From Pseudo-nitzschia pungens (Eukaryota > Bacillariophyta > Bacillariophyceae > Bacillariales > Bacillariaceae), in contig CM074769.1 in NCBI GenBank assembly GCA_037355855.1, positions 992,001 to 1,056,000 on the forward strand: a DNA stretch of 64,000 bases, written 5' to 3'. The notes below the pieces were generated by a model. That model worked only from the letters and a program-made list of their open reading frames with translations. It had not been told where the DNA came from and ran no database searches. The position numbers were made by a program, and so were the translations under genes. Below, piece by piece: positions 54,517 to 61,808 of the stretch. Each line of letters begins with the position of its first letter. Positions within the stretch are counted from its first letter, which is position 1.

Positions 54517-54771
54517 TGTTTCTTCGTTGTTCTTTCTTTTCTACCCCGACGTTCTCTTGATCCGATCCTTCGTCAAAGTTGATCGTTTGTATTTTGTTGC
54601 CGATAACTTGTGCAGCCACCGTGCCAATTCGTTGCGATGATTGTCGTCTTCGAACACGAGTAATACTGAGCTTCTTGCGATCCGGGTCGTTTCTTCTTCT
54701 TTTTGATGATTGATCTTGGTGCTTCTAATCCCGTGTTTCATTTTCAAAATAAAAAAAATCAAAACAGCCAT

Positions 54772-55048
54772 CCCAATCATGCGCCAGCTACGAAGGGTGT
54801 CAACGGACAGACGGGAGAAGGTAAGTCGACCGCGCTTGCGCGCGCGCAGGCAAAGTTGCAGCAGCAACAACAGCAGCAAGTTCCTCTCCAGCAAAGCGCT
54901 AGGAAGCAGTGAGCTCATAAACTTCACTGAAGACCAAGCGCATTGGACTTCTCCCCCTTCCTTGAGTGACTAAGTCAGTGAAAGAATAACCATAGACAGG
55001 AAAGCGCGCCCTGATCAGGTTGCAGCCAGCTAAGTCTATTTTCGTTCA
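54772..55048 (+). repeat. Split direct repeat A1 (277 bp)
   Basis: Matches 60402-60678 base for base on reading. Starts CCCAATCATG, ends TTTTCGTTCA. Contains a splice-donor-like AAGGTAAGTC near 54828 and a GCAGCAACAACAGCAGCAAG stretch. Confidence 0.92.
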
Positions 55049-55074
55049 GCCGCTGTCCCCGCATCCGCTCCACC

Positions 55075-55467
55075 ATGTCCACTGATCCTTTTGACTTTTC
55101 TGTGGCTTTGGGCATCGATCTTCATGCTCCTCCCACTGGGGCGGGGGGCTCTCCCGACGCCACGGGATCCCCTTCTATTGCGGGTAAGTCCGGGGGGGGG
55201 TTGTTGTTGTTTAGTTTACGTGTTTTAACACTGTCCGATCCCCAACTCTGTTGGGGTCAGGTCGGTCATAAAGGGCGCTTTTGCGTCTCCACTTCTTGTT
55301 CTATTGCCACCCACGCCACTCGCAAGTTCGAGTTCCACTTAGAGCCCAGTTCTCCCAGCAACACCTATGCCTTTGTCGAAATCAAACCCAACGTTATGTC
55401 CTCCACCACCTTCATTCCTATCGAGTACTTGGGATCCTCAACCAATGACCTTCTGGTTGTCAACTAA
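55075..55467 (+). CDS. ORF1 of the tyrosine recombinase element (Gag-position protein)
   Basis: 130 aa. Starts MSTDPFDFSVALG, with a Gly/Ser/Pro-rich middle, then LCWGQVGHKGRFC and a beta-rich end. It occupies the Gag position of DIRS-order elements, but I recognise no Gag or zinc-knuckle signature. It overlaps the next ORF by 101 nt, one frame apart. A donor-like GGGTAAGTCC lies near 55183, so splicing could alter it. Confidence 0.5.
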   Translation: MSTDPFDFSVALGIDLHAPPTGAGGSPDATGSPSIAGKSGGGLLLFSLRVLTLSDPQLCWGQVGHKGRFCVSTSCSIATHATRKFEFHLEPSSPSNTYAFVEIKPNVMSSTTFIPIEYLGSSTNDLLVVN

Positions 55468-58270
55468 GAGAGCGAGAGCCGTTTCCCTCCCTCCAAAAGT
55501 ACAACTCAAGTACGAGGCCGCGGTCACGCGAGAGATCAAAGAGAAGGAAATTCAACCCTTGCAACTAATCGAAGCGGGAATAAACGCGGAACGGGAGACC
55601 GGTCAATGCCTTAACGGACACATCGGGGAGGCCGGCGCCGCCACAGACAAAGCAACTAAGGCTGACAACGCCGTCGTACCGGTCCATTTATGGGACTCGC
55701 GTATAATTCGTGGTTTGGTGGACAAGTATAATTGGAAGCTCGACAATGATGTATTGCTCTTCAGAATTAAGTGGGCCCTGCGGCGGATTAGAAAGGGAAG
55801 CCTCAAGTATTGGAAAAACTGTGTCAAGAGGAGCTTTGAGAAGTGGTTTGAGGAAGTGGGGAAGCATCGTGAACATTCGGACAGGATCTGGAGGGACGGG
55901 ACTAAGGCAGTGAAGAAAGCAGCGGAAGCATCTTGGTGGGCATGGGACAATGGTTCTGCCATCTTCTTTTGGAGGTGGCCGGAGGACTACCAAGAAACTG
56001 TCCGGATTGGATTGGCGCCAATGTTCGACCAAGACCCCCCTCAGAACCAAGATAGGCAACCTCCTTATGATTCTCCGGAGACGAGGGATATGGTCAAAGC
56101 TAAATTAGATAACGTAATCCAAAAGGGGTATATTGACTTGGTGGATCTTGAGCTGGTGGAAGCCATGATGTTTATGTTCCACGTCCCAAAAGGAGACACT
56201 GACATCAGAATGGTGTATGATGGATCCAAGTCAGGACTCAACGAAGCCCTATATGGGCCATGGTTTGCCCTCCCCACTGTTGATAGCATGGTGAGGTGGA
56301 TTGTGGCTGGGGCCTGGCTTGCGGACAATGACTACGGGGAGCAATTCCTGAACTTCCCTCTACACCCTGATCTCCGGAAGTATTGTGGGGTGGACCTCAC
56401 GCAGGTCTTTCCAGAGTTCTTGGAAGAAGGAAAGGTAGCAGTCGCAGGGGAGTGGACAAGAAACGCCATGGGTCTCAAAACCTCTCCGTATAATTCTGTA
56501 CAAGGATCTCTTCGGGCAAAGCGAATCATTTTGGGAAACCCTAAGGACCCAGAAAATCCCTTCCAATGGGACAAGGTGGTGACCAACCTTCCCGGGACCT
56601 CCACCTATGATGCATCCAAACCTTGGGTCCAGAAACTACGCAAGGATGGAACCAACGCCGCCGAAGTTATTCAATATGTCGACGATGTCAGAATCGTGGC
56701 TCCAACTGAGGACATAGCTTGGGAGTGCAGCAGCAAGATGGGGAAGGGTCTGAGTTATTTAGGCCTCCAAGACGCAGCACGAAAAAGAAGAATGCCCAGT
56801 CAAAGGCCCGGAGCTTGGGCGGGAGCTACAGTGACAAGTGACGAGGATCGTGTATGTAAGGGCGTAACGCAGGAGCGTTGGGAGAAAGTCCGGCTGCGCG
56901 TCCGTTGGATTGCTCACCAAATTGGGCTATCGGATCGGTTTACACCGGACTCCTTTGGCGAGTTAAACGAGCGAATGGAAGCGAGTGGACCACGCCCACC
57001 AGGGCTCATCCATTTCAAAACTACGGAGTCGTTTGTGGGGTTTCTGGTATACGTGGCCATGACTTACACTTCTCTGGTCCCTTACTTAAAGGGGATCTAC
57101 TTAACAATGAACTCTTGGAGGGAGAACAGAGATGATAGTGGGTGGGCACTGCCTAAATCCCAACAGTCTCCGGTGAAGGCCATTGGGACGAAGGAACCTC
57201 CTACTTGGGTGAAACCTGTGCCCCGTTTGGCTGGTGATTTGCGAGCCCTCCTTCGGTTAACGGCGTTCGACGAGCCCCCCAAGCTTCCAGTTAGACCTGC
57301 GCATAAGGACGCCACCTACGTTGTAGGAGACGCCTCAGGAACCGGGTTTGGGTCTTCAAGTTGGAAAGCTGGGGACCGGGGAGTCAAGGCAGAATATGGA
57401 GTGTGGTCCAAAGAAGTTTCAAAGAAGAGTTCTTCAAATTTCAGAGAATCTGCCAACTTGGTCCGACGGATTCAACGGATGGTACACGAGGGGCTTATCC
57501 CTACAAGCTCAGAAGTCTTTGTCTTTACAGACAACGCGGTGGCCGAAAGCACTATGTACAAGGGTTCTGCCAAATCGGAACTTCTTCACGAGTTAGTACT
57601 TCTTCTGCGAGAGCTCGAGATGAATGGGGACATCATAGTACGATTTGTTTGGATCTCCGGGGAAAGGATGATATGGCAAGGTAGTGACGGACTCTCTCGG
57701 GGAGACTTCACCTCAGGCGTCATGGCTGGAGAGAAATTTCTTAAGTTCCTCCCATTGCATGAGAATGTCTTTGAGAGACTGCCCGAGTTTAAGGACGTAA
57801 TTTTGAGCTGGGGACCAGGGATGGAAGGGAACCATTGGCGGGTTGCTACAGTGGAGGACTGGTTTCATTCGGTCTTCACTGACCCCTCCGGATGTTGGAT
57901 TTGGGCCCCTCCTCCTGTCATCGCTAAACTAGCAGTTGAACAGTTGTGCGAAGTCTGTCATGTGTTCCCGGGGACAAGGCATATGTTCGTGTGTCCGTCT
58001 ATTATGACAGGGGTTTGGAGAAAACAACTGTTGAAAATTGCTGACGCGCATCTATCCCTGCCCAACGGATGCAAATTGTGGCCTAAAAACATGTTCGAAC
58101 CACTAACAGTTTCTTTGATTGCTCCCCCAATGTCCCACAGACCCTGGAAGACGGGCAGGTGTTCATGGATGGAGAAGTGGAAAGAAGACATGCGGACACT
58201 GTCGTGGAACGATCCCGGAGCATTCAGGAATAGTATGCGCAAATTTTGGTTGCAGACGGAACGGCGATGA
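55367..58270 (+). CDS. Reverse transcriptase - RNase H protein of the tyrosine recombinase element
   Basis: 967 aa. A basic N-terminal region is followed by a reverse transcriptase: DIRMVYDGSKSGLNEALYGP (palm entry), WTRNAMGLKTSPYNSVQG (~365) and the active site IQYVDDVRIV (~437). RNase H follows: YVVGDASGTGFGSSSW (~653), FTDNAVAES (~720) and GSDGLSRGDF (~773), giving the Asp set. The order RT then RNase H, with no protease or integrase, is that of DIRS-order elements. The last 190 residues hold a Cys/Trp-containing region (CEVCHVFPGTRHMFVCPS) of unknown role; no DNA adenine methyltransferase motif, which some DIRS elements have, is evident. ATG at 55367 lies inside ORF1. It overlaps the recombinase ORF by 152 nt. 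Confidence 0.9.
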   Translation: MPLSKSNPTLCPPPPSFLSSTWDPQPMTFWLSTKRARAVSLPPKVQLKYEAAVTREIKEKEIQPLQLIEAGINAERETGQCLNGHIGEAGAATDKATKADNAVVPVHLWDSRIIRGLVDKYNWKLDNDVLLFRIKWALRRIRKGSLKYWKNCVKRSFEKWFEEVGKHREHSDRIWRDGTKAVKKAAEASWWAWDNGSAIFFWRWPEDYQETVRIGLAPMFDQDPPQNQDRQPPYDSPETRDMVKAKLDNVIQKGYIDLVDLELVEAMMFMFHVPKGDTDIRMVYDGSKSGLNEALYGPWFALPTVDSMVRWIVAGAWLADNDYGEQFLNFPLHPDLRKYCGVDLTQVFPEFLEEGKVAVAGEWTRNAMGLKTSPYNSVQGSLRAKRIILGNPKDPENPFQWDKVVTNLPGTSTYDASKPWVQKLRKDGTNAAEVIQYVDDVRIVAPTEDIAWECSSKMGKGLSYLGLQDAARKRRMPSQRPGAWAGATVTSDEDRVCKGVTQERWEKVRLRVRWIAHQIGLSDRFTPDSFGELNERMEASGPRPPGLIHFKTTESFVGFLVYVAMTYTSLVPYLKGIYLTMNSWRENRDDSGWALPKSQQSPVKAIGTKEPPTWVKPVPRLAGDLRALLRLTAFDEPPKLPVRPAHKDATYVVGDASGTGFGSSSWKAGDRGVKAEYGVWSKEVSKKSSSNFRESANLVRRIQRMVHEGLIPTSSEVFVFTDNAVAESTMYKGSAKSELLHELVLLLRELEMNGDIIVRFVWISGERMIWQGSDGLSRGDFTSGVMAGEKFLKFLPLHENVFERLPEFKDVILSWGPGMEGNHWRVATVEDWFHSVFTDPSGCWIWAPPPVIAKLAVEQLCEVCHVFPGTRHMFVCPSIMTGVWRKQLLKIADAHLSLPNGCKLWPKNMFEPLTVSLIAPPMSHRPWKTGRCSWMEKWKEDMRTLSWNDPGAFRNSMRKFWLQTERR

Positions 58271-59645
58271 TATCTGTTGGGGAGCCTGGCACGCCAAGTG
58301 TTTCCACGAAGGGATACATGACAAATTCCCAGTCTTAACCCTGGAACAGCTCGATGATGCCTTAGTGGAAGACCGATTTCGGTGCGCGAGAGATGGAGAC
58401 CACTTGCTTACCCCTTTTCAATGTGAAAACTGTCACTTCCACAACCTACTGGGTAGAGGTCGGATCACGGGGTTGAAAACTGACGACTTGTTGGCACTTT
58501 GCATCAGGAGAGCTACCCTAGACAGTTTTTGGAGCAGAGAACGGTCCACAATTGCTTCAAACCTAAGAGAATTCAAGCGATTCTTGGGACACCAGGGAAC
58601 TCTGGGTCTGAAACATTGCGCTCTCCCTGCACGAGGGCCATTTCCACATAGTGATACATGGGGGCTCAATGTGGCTTGTGGGATGTTGATTAGATCCTTA
58701 GACACCGGGAAGAATGCCAAGCACATTCAATTTGAGACACTACGGAAGACTCGGTCCTTCTTCTCGAACTATGTACACACCTGTCCTGAAGGAACAGGAG
58801 CCTCCTTCATGAGCGACGGAGGAAGCTCCCTCACCATCTCAGGTTCAGACACCAACAAACTTTGGTTTAGACGCTTCTCCATAGGTTGTCATCGGAGAAT
58901 GGGAGACGTTTGGCTTCCGGATTCTCCGGTGACAAAGGAAATCATGTTAGGGTGCTTACAGATCCTGGAGAGGGAATGGAACAGAGATTTGGGGAACATG
59001 GAAGCTCTCGATAGGTGCGCGACGACAGCGGGAATCCTCATCGCCGGATTTTTTGGTGGATTGCGGGGAGAAGAAATCAATCGCGTGGACCTGGGAGGAA
59101 TGCTCAAGTATTGGAAGGAAGCAGTGGAAGCGCCAGGGAACAAGAGACACGTCCCACTGATACTCTCGGGTTCGTTTAAGCGGGAACGAGGCTTAAAATT
59201 CTTTACGCAGCCCCTCTCCCCCACGACAAAGGGAGGAATTAAAATTCAATTGTGGTTCCAACGCTTGTTGACAGTCCGAACAAAGCAAGGAAGAAAGTCG
59301 GGGCCTATGTTCTTAGGAAAGGACTCCAAGAGAAGAGCTTCCATAAGTGAAATGGACACCCTCTTTTTATCCTTGTTAAATCGGCTCCACAGGTCCCACC
59401 CAAGCCTCTTAGGGGAAGAGCCCGCTCTTGAAGGAAAGTTCAGCACATACAGATCCCTCCGGCGCGGAGCTACCTCAGAAGCCCAAAACCAAGGGATCCC
59501 TGAAAACGTGATCCAGGCCAATAATCGATGGCGCAAGTTCAGCAGAAGTAATGGACTTCTTCCCGGGATGTCTATGATGGAAAGATATTCAGACGCCAAG
59601 GCTTCAGTTCCCACTTTGGTTCGGTTCTCCCACCACCTGATCTAG
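58119..59645 (+). CDS. Tyrosine recombinase with N-terminal Cys/His-rich domain
   Basis: Open for 508 codons after a TGA; the first codon is TTG and the first in-frame ATG is about 190 codons in, so normal initiation is doubtful. Two Cys/His clusters come first: CGHCRG...CANFGC, CWGAWHAKC, then FQCENCHFHNLLGR (~100). A helical DNA-binding region (LDSFWSRERSTIASNL) follows. The catalytic domain has FFGGLRGEEINR (Arg ~316), TYRSLRRGATSEA (~445, where the HxxR box reads RSLR) and MMERYSDA (Tyr ~490). These are the landmarks of tyrosine recombinases of DIRS-order elements, which insert the circular cDNA. Expression may need splicing from, or frameshifting off, the upstream RT ORF. Confidence 0.85.
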   Translation: MLPQCPTDPGRRAGVHGWRSGKKTCGHCRGTIPEHSGIVCANFGCRRNGDDICWGAWHAKCFHEGIHDKFPVLTLEQLDDALVEDRFRCARDGDHLLTPFQCENCHFHNLLGRGRITGLKTDDLLALCIRRATLDSFWSRERSTIASNLREFKRFLGHQGTLGLKHCALPARGPFPHSDTWGLNVACGMLIRSLDTGKNAKHIQFETLRKTRSFFSNYVHTCPEGTGASFMSDGGSSLTISGSDTNKLWFRRFSIGCHRRMGDVWLPDSPVTKEIMLGCLQILEREWNRDLGNMEALDRCATTAGILIAGFFGGLRGEEINRVDLGGMLKYWKEAVEAPGNKRHVPLILSGSFKRERGLKFFTQPLSPTTKGGIKIQLWFQRLLTVRTKQGRKSGPMFLGKDSKRRASISEMDTLFLSLLNRLHRSHPSLLGEEPALEGKFSTYRSLRRGATSEAQNQGIPENVIQANNRWRKFSRSNGLLPGMSMMERYSDAKASVPTLVRFSHHLI

Positions 59646-59906
59646 GGCCGGACAAGATGCTTCGGCTCCTTAGGACTGAAGGGCTCGGGGGGAGGCCTCA
59701 TTCCCCCCACGACAAGTGCCAACGCTTGTTGGGCGTCTAGGGAGCCCATCCCAATCCCTAGGTCGATTTCGGCGCTTCCGGGTAATGCGCTTCGATCCAG
59801 TTCCCAGCATGGACATCAGTGTCGGTTCAATGTTTATCTTCTGGCGGATTAACTCCCACACAGGTGAATGATTCTCCATGACTCCGGGAAATGAAGTGTT
59901 CGAGGG

Positions 59907-60404
59907 GGGGGACTTATTGTCTAAGATTCTATGGAATCTTTCAGTGTTTTGCTTTCCTGTCTCTGGGTCATCAGTCACCCAGATTACCAAAAGGTTCTGA
60001 AGTTTCCAAGCTTGGCAACTTGGAAACCACAGAGAGTGGATAGGATATGCAGAATATGCGCCACGAAACTCTATCTTGTTGTTGAGGCTAGTACCCCAAT
60101 AAAAGATATCCGGTCGGTAGTCTACTCGTGATCTGTATACCCAGGGTCAGAAGCAGCCTACTGCATGTCGAGAATTCGGCACCACTAGGCAGAGAGACAG
60201 AAGAGTTTGCATGCTTCTGGAAACAGAAAACGGTCATTTTATTTAACCCTTGAAAAGGGGTTAATTCCGTTATCTAAGCCCCTGGGTCATTCCCTACCCC
60301 CTTCGTATACTGGGGACATTAAACCCCTTATCACCAATTAACAAATTTATTTTGAGTCACTCCAAGATCGTCTGACACTCTGCCACTTGGAACATAGTAA
60401 ACCC
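59907..60404 (+). repeat. Split direct repeat B1 (498 bp)
   Basis: Matches 60695-61192. Starts GGGGGACTTATTGTC, ends ATAGTAAACCC. Contains a small hairpin TTAACCC...GGGGTTAA near 60243-60263. Confidence 0.92.
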
Positions 60405-60678
60405 AATCATGCGCCAGCTACGAAGGGTGTCAACGGACAGACGGGAGAAGGTAAGTCGACCGCGCTTGCGCGCGCGCAGGCAAAGTTGCAGCAGCAACAA
60501 CAGCAGCAAGTTCCTCTCCAGCAAAGCGCTAGGAAGCAGTGAGCTCATAAACTTCACTGAAGACCAAGCGCATTGGACTTCTCCCCCTTCCTTGAGTGAC
60601 TAAGTCAGTGAAAGAATAACCATAGACAGGAAAGCGCGCCCTGATCAGGTTGCAGCCAGCTAAGTCTATTTTCGTTCA
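60402..60678 (+). repeat. Split direct repeat A2 (277 bp)
   Basis: Second copy of A1, overlapping the last three bases (CCC) of B1. It is followed by a 16-base C-rich spacer (CCCACCCACCCATCCC) before B2. Confidence 0.92.
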
Positions 60679-60694
60679 CCCACCCACCCATCCC

Positions 60695-61192
60695 GGGGGA
60701 CTTATTGTCTAAGATTCTATGGAATCTTTCAGTGTTTTGCTTTCCTGTCTCTGGGTCATCAGTCACCCAGATTACCAAAAGGTTCTGAAGTTTCCAAGCT
60801 TGGCAACTTGGAAACCACAGAGAGTGGATAGGATATGCAGAATATGCGCCACGAAACTCTATCTTGTTGTTGAGGCTAGTACCCCAATAAAAGATATCCG
60901 GTCGGTAGTCTACTCGTGATCTGTATACCCAGGGTCAGAAGCAGCCTACTGCATGTCGAGAATTCGGCACCACTAGGCAGAGAGACAGAAGAGTTTGCAT
61001 GCTTCTGGAAACAGAAAACGGTCATTTTATTTAACCCTTGAAAAGGGGTTAATTCCGTTATCTAAGCCCCTGGGTCATTCCCTACCCCCTTCGTATACTG
61101 GGGACATTAAACCCCTTATCACCAATTAACAAATTTATTTTGAGTCACTCCAAGATCGTCTGACACTCTGCCACTTGGAACATAGTAAACCC
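60695..61192 (+). repeat. Split direct repeat B2 (498 bp)
   Basis: Second copy of B1; forms the right end of the element. Host sequence resumes at GCTGTCGTTCG. Confidence 0.92.
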
Positions 61193-61808
61193 GCTGTCGT
61201 TCGTATGCACAGCAAAAAATTGACCAATCACCGGAACGCGTCAGACTTGGTGCATCGAAACGAGTTTTCCGGGTTCATGGTTCCCCACGAATCGATTAGT
61301 TGGATTCAAAGACGATGTCAAACACGAACAATCATTTTTCTCCGCACGACCGAAGTCCTCCCTCACTCGTGGATTTCTTACGGTTGTTCTTATGTACACC
61401 ACGATATGCGAGGAGGCCGATTTCCCAAAATTTCAAAAAAATGATGAGAGAGACCGCTAAGGTTTACCACCTAAACACCACTTCGTACAAGTTCTAAGTA
61501 AGTAATCTTAGTTCGTACATAAACCAACGATTTCGGAGCATAAGGTTACCACAGCGGTAGGGTAAAACTCAAAACTCACACTGACGATACGGCTTCCTAC
61601 CGCACGGCATCCGTATCTGCATCTGCATCTGCATCTGCATCATAAATCACAAACATAATATTCAAACCCGACTAAAGCACATCCAAACCGCTTGTTTCGG
61701 CATTTCAGTGATCACCTCGCGCAAGCAATACTCATACGGTACATCCGCAAACTCTTCCAGACAATCCTTCGATCTGTTCTTCTCATTAGCCAGGCAGAAC
61801 ACAACAAC
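61193..61808. other. Intergenic / 5' region of the glycosyltransferase gene
   Basis: 616 bp. Contains ATAAGGTTACCAC near 61540 and a hexamer repeat at 61616. No gene supported. Confidence 0.45.
61616..61641. repeat. TCTGCA hexamer repeat
   Basis: Four tandem TCTGCA units plus a partial, upstream of the glycosyltransferase ATG. Confidence 0.85.

Larger units (their letters stand above)
54772..61192 (+). mobile_element. DIRS-order (Ngaro/PAT-like) tyrosine recombinase retrotransposon with split direct repeats
   Basis: 6421 bp arranged A1 - ORF1 - RT/RNase H - tyrosine recombinase - B1 - A2 - B2. A1 (54772-55048) equals A2 (60402-60678), and B1 (59907-60404) equals B2 (60695-61192). B1 and A2 overlap in the trinucleotide CCC; A1 starts with CCC and B2 ends with CCC. 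This A1-ORFs-B1A2B2 plan is diagnostic of PAT/Ngaro-type elements, which integrate a circular DNA by tyrosine recombinase and make no target duplication. No integrase, protease or LTR is present. Identical repeats imply recent movement. Confidence 0.9.

Noticed and set aside
60168..60185. GAATTCGGCACC, resembling a cDNA cloning adapter
   Set aside because: It lies inside both B repeats with no vector sequence around it, so it is read as genuine element sequence.
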